A stretch of DNA of 64,000 nt from Tethya wilhelma. Its lineage: Eukaryota > Porifera > Demospongiae > Tethyida > Tethyidae. Shown in pieces: positions 10,126 through 20,935 of the stretch (positions within the stretch are counted from its first letter, which is position 1; every line of letters begins with the position of its first letter). Location of the stretch: positions 1,108,369-1,172,368 of the forward strand of contig CAXIPT010000003.1 of assembly GCA_964030475.1 (NCBI GenBank). Reading direction: 5' to 3'. The notes below the pieces were generated by a model that did no database searches, had not been told where the DNA came from, and saw nothing but the letters and a program-made list of their open reading frames with translations. The translations under genes and the position numbers were made by a program.

Positions 10126-12731
10126 TTTCCTCCCCTTTTAGCTTGAATGTACGTATCAATGAGACGATTAGGAGGAGCAATGTTGCGGGTAGAACAACGC
10201 AACTCCAGTGGAGTAGGTAGAGCAGCACTGTTAGTAACACCATGATCATTAGGGGGTTGTTGCATGTCAATTGCAGACATGTCTGGTGAATCAGTAGTGG
10301 TAACATCAGAATAGCGGGTACGAATGTGATCAATGTGTCGTCGTACAGAGCGACCATCAGCAAGTCTGATCAGGAAATCCAATGGTCCATAGATCTTTTC
10401 GATAGTTCCAGGTAACCATTTCCGGTTTTCAGGAAAATCTCGAATAAATACTTTGTCACCTAATTGGAAGGAACGTTTGCCAGAAGTTCTGTCATGAGAA
10501 TGTTTCTGTTGGGTTTGCTTCTTCTGGACTGTTGACTCTAACTTTGGAATCAAGAGATCCAAATTTGATCGAATGCTGCGATTATAGAGTAGCTCGGCAG
10601 GGGTAACTCCAGTAGTAGAATGTGGTGTGATCCGGTAGCGAAAAAGAAATTTGGAGACTCTGTTCTCCAGTGGACCACTTGTAGCTTTCTTCAAGAATTG
10701 TTTCAGCGTTTGAACTGCACGTTCAGCAAGTCCATTTGTAGCAGGATGGTATGGAGCTGAAGTAGTGTGACGAATACCATTCTGTTTGAGAAAGGTTTGA
10801 AATTCCGAACTAGTGAAAGCAGTACCGTTGTCAGAGACGATGACTTCCGGTACGCCATGTGTAGCAAACACAGACATCAATTGAGTAATTGTAGTTGAAG
10901 ATGTCGCTGATTTGACAATTTTCACGTCAAGCCACTTCGAGTAAGCATCAACGATTACTAGAAACATGTGACCAAGTAGAGGTCCAGCATAATCAATATG
11001 GATTCTAGCCCATGGGCGATTAGGCCATTCCCACGGCATCAAGGGAGCCGGAGCAGGTAGATTGCGGTGTTGTTGGCAAGTTGAGCAGTGTTTCACTTGT
11101 TGTTCGAGGTCAGCATCAATTTTGGGCCACCACACAAAGCTGCAGGCGAGATTCTTCATTCTTGAGATTCCAGGATGACACTCATGTAACTGTGATAATA
11201 TGTTTGAGCGAAGTGATGGGGGGATAATCACCCTTACTCCCCACATCAGACATCCATCTTCCACGCTTAATTCAAATTGGCGTGATTGGAAGGGTTTCCA
11301 GTCAGGATCATCAGTGGCTTTCCATCCCTGAGTGACCCTCTTGCGAACTTTTGAGAGTAGTGGATCTCGATCTGTAGCACGTCTGATTTGCGCAGCAGTA
11401 ACTGGTAGCGAGTTGAGCATATGTAGGACCAACTGTATGTGAGCCGGAGTAGACACTGTAGTAGGAACTTCTGTAAGGGGTAGACGGCTCATGGCATCGG
11501 CATTGGCATGTACAGAACCTGGTTTGTACTCAATGTTGTAATTGTATCCACAGAGGAACAGGGCCCAGCGTTGTATTCGTGCTGAAGCCTGGGTAGGTAT
11601 TCCCTTGGCATTGTCGAAAAGGTATTGTAAAGGCTTGTGGTCAGAGAGAATGACAAATTGTCGACCATACAAATATTGGTGAAACCGTTGGACACCAAAA
11701 ACAATTGAAAGTGCCTCCTTGTCAATTTGAGAGTAATTCTTCTCAGCAGGTGCCAGTGAACGAGAGGCGAAGGCGATGGGTTTGTCACTTCCATCACTCA
11801 TGCGATGAGATAAAACAGCACCCACACCATACGGTGATGCATCGCAGGCAAGAATTAGCTCCTTTGACTGGTCATAGTGTACTAGTACTTTGTCAGAGGA
11901 GAGGGCAGACTTTGCGTACGTAAATGATTTTTCTTGCTCAGGACCCCATGCCCAAGTCGATTTCTTCTGGAGCAGGCTGTAGAGGGGTGCTAGTGAAGTT
12001 GAAAGATTCGGTAGAAATTTGCAGTAGTAGTTCACTAGACCGAGGAATGACTTGAGTTGTGAGACGTTGTTGGGTCGTGGAGCTGACTGATGAGCTTGTA
12101 TCTTCTCCTGAGTAGGGTGTAGACCATCTGCAGAAATTCTGTGGCCCAGGTATTCCACCTCTGTGAGCATAAATGCACACTTTTCGAGTTTAACCCGAAC
12201 TCCTGCTTCTTGTAGGCGAGAGAGAACCTTCTCCAGGTTGGCTAAGTGTTCCTCAACTGTTCTTCCAGTGACGAGAATGTCATCCAGGTAGACACACACA
12301 TTCGGTAGACCTTGAAGTATTGTCTCCATTGTGCGCTGGAAGATTCCTGGAGCAGAGGCCACACCAAAGGGTAGACGGCTGTAACGGTAGAGCCCCTTGT
12401 GTGTGTTGATGGTTGTGAACGGTTTGGCTTCTTCAGAGAGTGGTAGCTGTTGGTAGGCATGAGCCAAATCTAGCTTGGAGAAGTATTTACCCTGGGAAAG
12501 AGAAGCAAATATGTCATAAATTCGTGGTATAGGGTATGTATCTGTTTGTGCAGCCTTGTTGACAGTGAGTTTGTAGTCCCCACAGATGCGAACTGATCCG
12601 TCCTTCTTGACCACCGGTACGATGGGAGCCGCCCAGTCAGAGTATTCCACTTTCTCAATGACTCCTTGTTTCTCCAGTCGTTCCAGTTCCGACTCAACCT
12701 TTTGCCTGAGAGCATATGGCACCGGACGAGC
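10107..12731 (-). mobile_element. Ty3/gypsy retrotransposon pol fragment (RT, RNase H, integrase)
   Basis: One uninterrupted minus-strand frame of about 870 residues. The first in-frame residues after the join read RPVPYALRQKVE, so the real polyprotein start (gag, protease, first part of reverse transcriptase) is missing at the single N at 12732. The reverse transcriptase has the YLDD catalytic box near residue 146. RNase H follows with LACDASPYGVGAVLSH. Integrase has an HHCC zinc finger (HECHPG to CSTCQQH) and a core with HIDYAGP, VSDNGTAF and NGLAERAVQTLK, then a chromatin-type tail. The domain order RT, RNase H, integrase is that of Ty3/gypsy. The open frame suggests a young insertion. It sits at the broken 5' end of transporter copy 4. 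Confidence 0.93.
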
Positions 12732-12732
12732 N

Positions 12733-14465
12733 GAGGAGCATTGGAAGAAATGAATATGACGGTGTATGCTTCAGCTGCTTTTGTATTGCTGTTCTTCCCA
12801 GTGGCCGGATTCACAGCTGACGTTCATTTTGGTCGATTCAAGACAATCAAATGTAGCTTATGGAACCTGTGGATCACCATTATCATTGCATGTTGTATCA
12901 TTGGCATTGGCTTTATGGGTACTACATTAAGTGTGGATCATGTATCTGATAGTTCTCTGAACACAATAATAATTATTACTGTAGTTAGCACTCTTGGAGC
13001 AATTGACTGTATTTCCCTGCTCTTCAGCTATGTGTTATTCAGTGCTAATGTGATTCAGTTTGGACTAGACCAGCTCCAAGATACTGCTGCAAGTGACTCT
13101 TCTCTGTTTGTTTACTGGTTTGTTTGGGTTTACCACTTTGTTCTTTGTCTTTACAAATTTAGTGCAAGTTCTATGTACTGCGGTTTTGATTCAGTATCTG
13201 ATAGTGGTTGGACACCTTTTGCATTGATTCTAATTGTAGGAGTCCTCATTTTTCTTGGCTATGTGACTCTTCCTATTACTCTATGTCTCCTTCGCCAGAG
13301 ATTTTTTCAAAGATGGTTTGTGATAGAACCAGGAGCTAACAATCCTTACAAGCTGGTTTACAAAGTCCTCAAGTTTGCTTTAAAACATGACCGTCCAGTT
13401 CAACGCAGTGCCTTTACTTATTGTGAAGATGAGCTACCCTCTCGGCTGGATCTAGGGAAGAGCAAGTATGGTGGACCTTTCACTACTGAAGAAGTAGAGA
13501 ATGTGAAAACATTTGGTAGAATTGTTCGTGTTTTGCTAACTCTTGGACCGATCTTCATGCTTGAATTAGCTTCTACTGGTTCTCTGTCAAAATTTTATAT
13601 GCATTTGGATGTTGAGGTTGTCAATGAAACTCATGTCGTAGAGGAGAACAAAACTATATACAATGAATCTTACTATATAGATTACAGTTATCTAGTGAAA
13701 GTAAGCAGTTGTGTGGCCTTTGTTTACCCAAAAGCAGTAATTTCTTTAATTATTGTGATCCTCATTCCAATTTATATCTATCTTCTACGACCTTATTATT
13801 TGAGGTGTCACTACAGATTTGGAAACATTAAACGTTTGGGTGTATCCATAACACTCTACAGTCTATCTCTCCTAGTCTCATTTGCAGTGGATACTGCTGG
13901 GCATGATAATTTTATGGACAATAAAACCATTTGTATGTTCAGTGATAGTCTCGAATTGGGAGAGATATCTTACGGATATCCTGAATACAACGGTCCAGAA
14001 CTTGTATCATTGTCTTCCATCAATTCCAACATTATTGTTTTGCTAATCATATTCAACGCACTAGCTACCCTTCTCTTTTATACAGCAGCATATGAATTCA
14101 TATGTGCTCAGAGTCCTCACTCAATGAAAGGACTCATTATTGGAACATTCTTTGCCATCCAAGGACTCTTCAAATTTATAGGAGTTGCTACAATTTTGTT
14201 TCCATTCAGTTTGTACTGGAATATTGACAATAAAAGTGTCCCTTCTTGGTTTAGCTGTGGTTTTGTGTACTATCTGGTGAACATTGTAATAGCTTTGATT
14301 TGTTTAGTGGCATTTACTTTGGTTGCTAGGGGTTATCGCTACCGACAAAGAGATGAACCTTCAAGTATCTATCATTACGTGGACAACTACTATTCAAACG
14401 CTCAAGATGAGCCAGGTTATGACTATGATGACTTGAATGAACATGAAGTGTACTCAGCTAGATGA
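12733..14465 (+). CDS. POT/PTR2-family transporter, copy 4, 5' end missing
   Basis: From the join onward the frame is open to a TGA at 14463-14465. It contains GFTADVHFGRFKT, QFGLDQLQD, FVIEPGANNPYK, YEFICAQSPHSMKG and the tail DEPGYDYDDLNEHEVYSAR. About 80 N-terminal residues expected from the paralogues are missing. The join at 12732 makes the neighbouring retrotransposon appear fused to the gene. I cannot tell whether the element inserted here or the assembler joined two contigs. The extracellular loop after helix 7 is longer than in the other copies and has several N-glycosylation sequons (NET, NKT, NES). Confidence 0.85.
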
Positions 14466-15068
14466 AATGGCTCTAGACAACATCAAATACAATGTCATGC
14501 TCTATATTGACATCTGCACACATAATAATCACATAATTTTACATGAAGCTTTAATAAGTGCATGATTACTCTTGTTTCTTGTAAACTTATAGTGTATTAT
14601 ACTGAACTGAATCTTTTAGTGTTCTTTTTCTTGGTTGTTTTGTTTTATCACTATAGATATGTGTTATAGAACTCAGCTTTATTCTCATACTGGCTCTCTC
14701 CTTTGAGTGAAAGGTCACTTGAAGTTGAAGGGGAGAGAGCCTATTGTTAGTTAAGGATTAATGTTCTCATGTCTTTAGTTGTAATCATCTTGTTTTGTGT
14801 GTGTTACTATAATACTCATAATCATGGTAAACATAATAGTTATGAATATAGTGGTTGATAGTGGCAAAATTTACTCTCAACGCAGTAACCACTGGCAGAT
14901 GTGAGTAATACTATGATTTGTGGTTTGGCCACAAAATTCTATAGTATCGATCGTGGGACACATTTTGGTTTTTCCACACAGCTAGTACCTATGTAGCAGC
15001 ACAATGATATATTAAGCCTGTAAAATGTATTGTCTCATGCATAAAGCAAGATGCAAAGTGAATGTAAC
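14466..15068. other. 3' UTR and flank of transporter copy 4
   Basis: Positions 14470-14860 are duplicated almost base for base at 22211-22600. No other gene is seen. Confidence 0.6.
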
Positions 15069-15168
15069 TTAGCCTTGTACCCAGGCCTTCCCCAAAAAAT
15101 ATATATGACTTTGCAACTCGCGAAATATAAAATATGCGCCAGGAAGGCCTGCATGGGAACGAGGCTAA
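15069..15168. repeat. Short hairpin MITE, TAGCCTNGTACCCAGG family
   Basis: Inverted ends TAGCCTTGTACCCAGGCCTT and its near-complement (AAGGCCTGCATGGGAACGAGGCTA, read in pieces) enclose about 50 bases. Related hairpins occur at 18150-18225, 37485-37560, 38993-39105 and as partial copies near 40965 and 45470. Such repeats are spread through the spacers of both gene arrays. Confidence 0.65.
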
Positions 15169-15328
15169 ATGTAACTACTGTAACAAATATACAAAACAGA
15201 CATTTCATATAGATTTTAGCCAAGATTTTTGTAAAAAATATTTTACTAAACCATAATTAACCCCCTCTATGCAGTACAACAACAGAAAAGATCGTATAAG
15301 TACTGAGGTATACCACATCATTTGCAAG

Positions 15329-16020
15329 TCAGTTGGCTTTCTTCAGCACTACAACATGTGTTCCATATCGCTCTGCATGACTCTGGGAAGTGAGAATGAA
15401 AAAGACGAACCACCTGCGAAATATGTTACATCATTATGATGTCATTCTAAAATCTATTTGACGAACATGGGTGTCAAACATACCTCTTTGTATGTAAAAG
15501 TTGATAAAATGAAATTTTGAATTTTATAAACCAGAAAAATAAAGTGAATGTGAGTAGCTACACATTTACAGACGCATTAATCCATTAATTATTACGTATA
15601 ATCCTACAGTGGGAAAGTTTACAAAGTCTAACTCGATCTCATGACTAGGCTTCTCATAATCTTTCCTGCATGACTTACTAGAGGTTACAAAGAATTCTGG
15701 GAAAGTTAGTATTGCCTAATGGACAATGATTATTGTTATTTGACCACACATGCACTTTCGTTTACTTGACTGTGGACTTTCCCACTATATACAGTAATTG
15801 TGTGAACAATAAAGTATCAACATATACACACATGTACAGCTCAAAGTGTATATGTGTGTTGCCATGGTAACCAATACTTACTGGTAAGAGTAATCAAAGA
15901 GAACTAGGTGTGTGGGTGCTGATTCAGCAGTTGGGTACTCTTCACTCAACCATCCTTCAGGAATCAGGATCAGAATAGAAGATCTTTGATATGTCAATGT
16001 AGTCGGGAGGAATACTCAAT
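15329..16020 (-). pseudogene. Inverted, frameshifted copy of the gene at 16529-16983
   Basis: The minus strand matches the three visible exons of the plus-strand gene to the right, with splice sites in equivalent places. The final exon has four extra bases (TGCA) at about 15394-15397, which shifts the frame away from the C-terminus GTHVVVLKK. The first visible exon has seven extra bases (duplication around GATCCTGATTCCTG), also a shift. Two disabling indels against an intact sister support a pseudogene. The product is unknown. Confidence 0.7.
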
Positions 16021-16148
16021 GATGCAATGATGATGTAATTGGAAATAAAAAGGTGTGTGAATACTCATGAATGAAGAAGCACGATTATGGAGGAGGGCAT
16101 TCTAGGAATGTGTACGTGTGTGTCTATGTAGGTGTGTGTCAATTTGTA

Positions 16149-16314
16149 TCAGCAAGTACAACTAGTTAGCTTGTGTGTTGTAGGGGGAAATAATGAGATA
16201 TTAAACTTGATACATGACATGCGATCATAAATGCAACCATGTACACAACACATGGTATGACAAGACATCAAAAACAACACATGTGCAGATGAATTATTAG
16301 TATCTATATACATC

Positions 16315-16360
<46 letters not shown>
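16149..16360. repeat. GA microsatellite in spacer
   Basis: A run of about 40 bases of GA dinucleotides (16317-16358) lies between the two inverted copies. Open frames over it are low-complexity artefacts. Confidence 0.9.
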
Positions 16361-16361
<1 letters not shown>

Positions 16362-16528
16362 GGGGAGTTTGTCAAATGAATGTTGCACTGCAATTAATGC
16401 ACTATGGCATACTGGGTGAGCCTTCACTTAACACAGACCATGGCATGCACAACATCTTGTTTGTGTTCTGCGATGAATCATTGTACTTAAAACTAGTTGT
16501 TGTTTTTTTTTTGTCCAATGTATTATGN

Positions 16529-16983
16529 TCATCATTACATCATTCAGTATTCGTCCTGATTACATTGACATATCAAAGATCTTCTATTCTGATCCTGAAG
16601 GATGGTTGAGTGAAGAGTACCCCACTGCCGAGTCAGCACCCACACACCTAGTTCTCTTTGATGTACTCTTACCAGTAAGTATTGGTTACCATGACAAAAC
16701 GCATGTATACATACAAACACCATTGATCATGCTCATGTAGAGTTATTTAGGCTTTTACATACTTCATTCTCTTTTCTTGTGGTTTAGAAAATTCAACATT
16801 TCATCTCATCCACTTTCCCATACAAGGAGGTATGTTTTCATATTCACAAAAGAGATTTAGAATTACATCATAATGATGTAATGTTCTATTTATTTTTTGT
16901 AGGTGGTTCGTCTCTTTCACACTCACTTCCCAGAGTCAGAGCGATATGGAACACACGTTGTAGTGCTGAAGAAAAACAACTGA
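16529..16983 (+). CDS. Unrecognised protein, C-terminal three exons
   Basis: Exons are inferred at 16529-16674, 16788-16829 and 16903-16983, with GTAAGT, GTATGT and AG boundaries in phase and a TGA at 16981. The joined C-terminus reads YIDISKIFYSDPEGW, then HLVLFDVLLP, KIQHFISSTFPYKE and VVRLFHTHFPESERYGTHV ending LKKNN. I do not recognise the family. The alternating hydrophobic strands at the end resemble the last strands of a Rossmann-like or methyltransferase fold, but no catalytic motif is visible. The 5' part is cut at the single N at 16528. The coding pattern is supported by conservation of exon borders in the inverted copy. Confidence 0.65.
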
Positions 16984-17255
16984 CTTGCAAATGATGTGGT
17001 ACCTCAATATTTAAGGATCATTTCTATTGTAGTACTGCATAATAGGGAGTTATAGGGTTAGCATAATTTATTTTCACAAAAATGTTAGCTAAAATTACTA
17101 TGAAATTTCTGTTTTATTTTTTGGATACATTCAGACACTAAGTCTTGGTATCTGATTCAGGAGAGTATTTTAAAGGCATAGTCGCTGTGCATTTAATGTA
17201 TACATGCATGTGTGCACACTACGTACAAATTAAATTTGTGTTACAGTATACCATA

Positions 17256-17461
17256 CCGTATAGCTCCAAATTTTCGTGGTTCAAAAAGTTCGTGAAAAGT
17301 CTGTCTTTGCCGTTTTGAGCTAATTTTCGTGAATCACGATCTCTGAAATTATATTGCCGATATACGGCTTTCTAAATTTTCGTGGAGAAAATTTTCGTGA
17401 TATACGGTCAAATCACGAAATTCACGAAAATATTGTACCACGAAAATTTGGAGCTATACGG
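17256..17461. mobile_element. Tc1/mariner-type MITE with TA duplication
   Basis: Perfect 24-base inverted ends begin CCGTATAGCTCCAAATTT and are flanked by TA at 17254-17255 and 17462-17463. The length is about 206 bases with no coding capacity. Related TIRs (CCG then AT-rich then TTTTCG) recur at 44914, 50588 and 63568. Confidence 0.8.
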
Positions 17462-17646
17462 TATATAGCGGGAAATTTTCGTTGGTGCAAAATTTCGTAT
17501 AAACGTGCCAGAAACTTTTTCCGTAGTTTTAAATTTCATATACGCGGTGCACACTCGTATAAAGTAAATGCGGAAGATAAATTTTTAATTTTCGTATATT
17601 CGAACGGCATACGAAAAATACGAAAATTTCCACCATACGGTATAAC
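17454..17646. mobile_element. Second MITE sharing its left edge with the first
   Basis: TACGGTATATAGCGGGAAAT at the left and ATTTCCACCATACGGTA at the right form imperfect inverted ends. The left end overlaps the right end of the element at 17256-17461, suggesting nested or side-by-side insertion. The inner sequence resembles the element at 63568-63746. Confidence 0.6.
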
Positions 17647-18400
17647 TCCATGAATATAAATTATTGTACTTTGCTCAGTTTACCTCATGCAATTGCCCGC
17701 CCAGATGTGCAATATATCCGCCTAGAATATCTGTACATACTGACAATATTATGCATAACTGTTTATTTTTTTATTCACTATAATTATTGTGCATGCATGC
17801 AAATGTGCCACTTTTAGAGTAAATTTTGTCCCTATATATAGCTGCAGCTAGGCATGGAATACAAATATTAATTATTCTCATAGAACAACTGAAGTGAAAT
17901 ATAATAAACAATCACTATAATTATCATATGACTTGATTCCCATGGTATAGTAACACACATGCATGAAGACTACAAAACTAATTTCTGTTGTAACATATGA
18001 CAATGATAGTAAGAAGATAACAGTGATAGTAAGTAGCAGTACCAAACTAACAACATGTGCACTGAATTTACCATGCATAAACAGTTTGACAATAAACTAT
18101 GTTAGCACACACTACAATATAGTTTGTAGATAGAGCACCGGTACCACTATAGCCTTGTTCCCAGGCTCATCTCTTGACCTTTCACTCATGCATGGTCAAA
18201 CAGGAGAGCTTGGGAATAATCGGCTAGTGTACCGTAATACATTTCTATAAATTATAAAAAAAACGCACACACACACACACAAAAAACAACAACAACAATT
18301 ACGTATATACTTGTTAAGTAACAAGATTCATTTGAGTATACATCATCTTAATAGTCACTTACAATGTATGACGTTGTGTGTATGTGTGTGTGTGCGTGTG
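17647..18400. other. 3' flank of transporter copy 5 with a hairpin repeat
   Basis: A hairpin of the TAGCCTTGTTCCCAGGC type occupies about 18150-18225, and a short ACAC tract lies at 18264-18282. No gene is supported. Confidence 0.4.
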
Positions 18401-20335
18401 TTACAGAGCACGCATCTGACGTGTTGACCTGGTTGCTCTGGCAGAATACACTTCGTGTTCATCCAAGTCATCGTAGTCATAACCTGGCTCATCTTGAATG
18501 TTGGAGTAGTAGTTGTCCACGTAATGATAGATACTTGAAGGTTCATCTCTTTGTCTGTAGTGGTAACCCCTAGCTATATAGGTGAATACTATAAAAGCAA
18601 TCAAAGCTATTGCAATGTTGACCAGATAGTAGACAAAACCACAGCTAAGCCAAGGGACTCTTTTGTGCCAAGGCACACTAAATGGAACCAAAATTGCAAC
18701 TCCAATAAAAAATTTGAAGAGTCCTTCAATAGCAAAGAATGTTCCAATGATGAATCCTTTCATAGAGTGAGGGCTTTGGGCACATATAAATTCATACACT
18801 GCTGTGTTGAAGAGAAGGGTAGCTAGTGCATTGAATATTATTTGTATAACTATTGTGTAGGTATTGATAGAAGACAATGGCTTATAGTCAATAATCTTAA
18901 AAAATAATTTAATAGGATACTCTCCCAAAAGACTGTCACTCTTAAACATACAAATGGCTCCTTTGTCTTTATAATGGCCAGCAGTATCTATTGCAAATGA
19001 AACCAGAAGAGATATTGTGTATAGTATAATACATACACCTAAACGTTTTAGGTTTCCGAAACTACAGTGACATCTCAAAAAATAAGGTCGTAGAAAAAAG
19101 ATGTAGAGTGGAATGAGAACCACTATAATCAAAGAACTTAGAGCTTTGGGGTAGACAAAAGCTGTACATCTTGCAGCATTGTTTAGTTTTACTATACTAT
19201 TGTTCCCTACTATATGAAAGTAAGATTCGTTGTAAACGCTAAAGTCCAAATGCACATAAAAGTTTGATAAAGATTTTGTAGCAGCTAGTTTAACCATGAA
19301 GATTGGCCCAAGAGTTAGTAAAACACGAAAAATTCTACCAAAAGTTTTTACATTCTCTACTTGTTCAGTAGTAAAAGGTCCACCATACTTGCTCTTCCCT
19401 AGATCCAGCCGAGAGGGTAGCTCATCTTCACAATAAGTGAAGGCACTGCGTTGAAGTGGACGATCATGTTTTAGAGCAAACTTAAGAACTTTATAAACCA
19501 GCTTGTAAGGATTGTTAGCTCCTGGTTCTATCACAAACCATCTTCGAAAACGTCTATGACGAATGAGACACAGAGTGATAGGAAGAGTTACATAGCCAAG
19601 GAAAACAAGGAATCCTACTACTATAATCACTGTGAAAGGTGACAAGCCATTATGAGGATCATATGTGAAATAATTTATATTACAGTAGATAGAACTCCCA
19701 CTAAATTTGTACAGACAAAGAACCAACTCGTAAACCCAGACAAACCAGTATACAAACAGGGAAGATTCACTTGTAGCATGGTCATGAAGTTGGTCTAGTC
19801 CAAACTGAATAACATTTGCACTGAATAACACATAGCTGATGAGCAGTGAAACACCAGCAATAGCTGCAATGGTGATTACTACAGAAAGTACGATAGTATT
19901 ATGAGTAGTCTGATACGAATCATACATTAGAATGCCAATGCTATAACCTGCAATAATTATAGAGATCCACAGATTCCACAAGCTACAATTGATTGTCTTG
20001 AATCGACCAAAACAAACATCAGCTATGAATCCTGCTATTGGGAAGAACAGCAATATAAATGCAGTTGTTCCAAATAGAACCAACTTTATGTATACCTCTA
20101 TTAGCCTGAGTTCCAGTATATTTAAGGTACGTACAAAAAGAGTTATTAGGTCCGGTTCCAGTATAGGCAGAAATGTCAATAGAACCACGGTATTCCAGAA
20201 AAGAACCAGAATGGCAGGCTTAGACTTCAAACTCTGTGGTTTCAGTATTGATTTGGGACACACTGACGGTGTACAAGTGTACCTGTTGGTTTTAGGTGGC
20301 TGGTTTGGTTGAAGAGGGGTAGTTTCTTCTGCCAT
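18401..20335 (-). CDS. POT/PTR2-family transporter, copy 5, complete
   Basis: This is the only copy with a complete, uninterrupted frame: 644 residues from ATG at 20335 to TGA. The N-terminal tail MAEETTPLQPNQPPKTNRYT precedes the first membrane helix (AILVLFWNTVVLLTF). The PTR2 signature GFIADVCFGRFKTI lies near residue 110 and QFGLDQLHD near 185. The cytosolic loop FVIEPGANNPYKLVYKVLKF lies near 275. The second helical half contains YEFICAQSPHSMKGFIIGT. About 12 membrane segments are expected from the family. The tyrosine- and acid-rich tail ends in EVYSARATRSTRQMRAL. It lies on the opposite strand from the other coding copies. The family moves small peptides or related solutes with protons; the substrate here is unknown. 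Confidence 0.92.
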   Translation of the reverse strand: MAEETTPLQPNQPPKTNRYTCTPSVCPKSILKPQSLKSKPAILVLFWNTVVLLTFLPILEPDLITLFVRTLNILELRLIEVYIKLVLFGTTAFILLFFPIAGFIADVCFGRFKTINCSLWNLWISIIIAGYSIGILMYDSYQTTHNTIVLSVVITIAAIAGVSLLISYVLFSANVIQFGLDQLHDHATSESSLFVYWFVWVYELVLCLYKFSGSSIYCNINYFTYDPHNGLSPFTVIIVVGFLVFLGYVTLPITLCLIRHRRFRRWFVIEPGANNPYKLVYKVLKFALKHDRPLQRSAFTYCEDELPSRLDLGKSKYGGPFTTEQVENVKTFGRIFRVLLTLGPIFMVKLAATKSLSNFYVHLDFSVYNESYFHIVGNNSIVKLNNAARCTAFVYPKALSSLIIVVLIPLYIFFLRPYFLRCHCSFGNLKRLGVCIILYTISLLVSFAIDTAGHYKDKGAICMFKSDSLLGEYPIKLFFKIIDYKPLSSINTYTIVIQIIFNALATLLFNTAVYEFICAQSPHSMKGFIIGTFFAIEGLFKFFIGVAILVPFSVPWHKRVPWLSCGFVYYLVNIAIALIAFIVFTYIARGYHYRQRDEPSSIYHYVDNYYSNIQDEPGYDYDDLDEHEVYSARATRSTRQMRAL

Positions 20336-20935
20336 AATTCCAAATTGAAAGCTTCTTAGTTCTTTTCTAACTTTTTGTATACTTTATTGAACTTCACTGA
20401 GCTCTTTTATAGGCTTGTGTTCAGCCGGCTGCCCCATTCAATGATGCTCTCTACATATTTAGTATTACTCTATAGAACATACCGACAATGTTATGCACAA
20501 AGCTTATTGTTACTATGCACATGCATTTGTGCATGCATGTGAGCTAGGAAAAGCTATTGCAGTACATGCCAGCTATGTCAACAGCTACATCACTAGCTGC
20601 TTGTGTAATTATTATACGTACCATTATTGTTCTCAGAATAATTAAAGGGAAATATTATTAAACAACTGCAATCATGACAATTACCAAAGTAAAGTAGCCC
20701 ACAAAAGGATATTTTACAAACAAAACAATCATGCAATCAACAGCTATGACTATGTAGTATTGTAGTTATGGTTTAGTAAACAATTTAACACTGAATTATT
20801 GTGTTAGTATATTAATTGTCTGTATAGAGTACCACTATCTTTTTGGTCCCACTTAATTGTCTCGATCTGACCATTCACATGACGTTGTGTATGTATATGT
20901 ATAGATGGTCAAAGGGGAGAGTCTGGAATTGATGC
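20336..20935. other. Upstream region of transporter copy 5
   Basis: It probably includes the copy 5 promoter on the minus strand. A hairpin-like stretch with GACCATTC and GATGGTCAAAGGGGAGAG lies near 20840-20930. No gene is supported. Confidence 0.4.

Noticed and set aside
12470..12814. Minus-strand frame joining retrotransposon and transporter sequence
   Set aside because: It spans the join at 12732 in a frame that is out of register for both genes.
17354..17653. Frame rich in FRxIR and KIRKFPPYG
   Set aside because: It lies wholly inside two MITEs.
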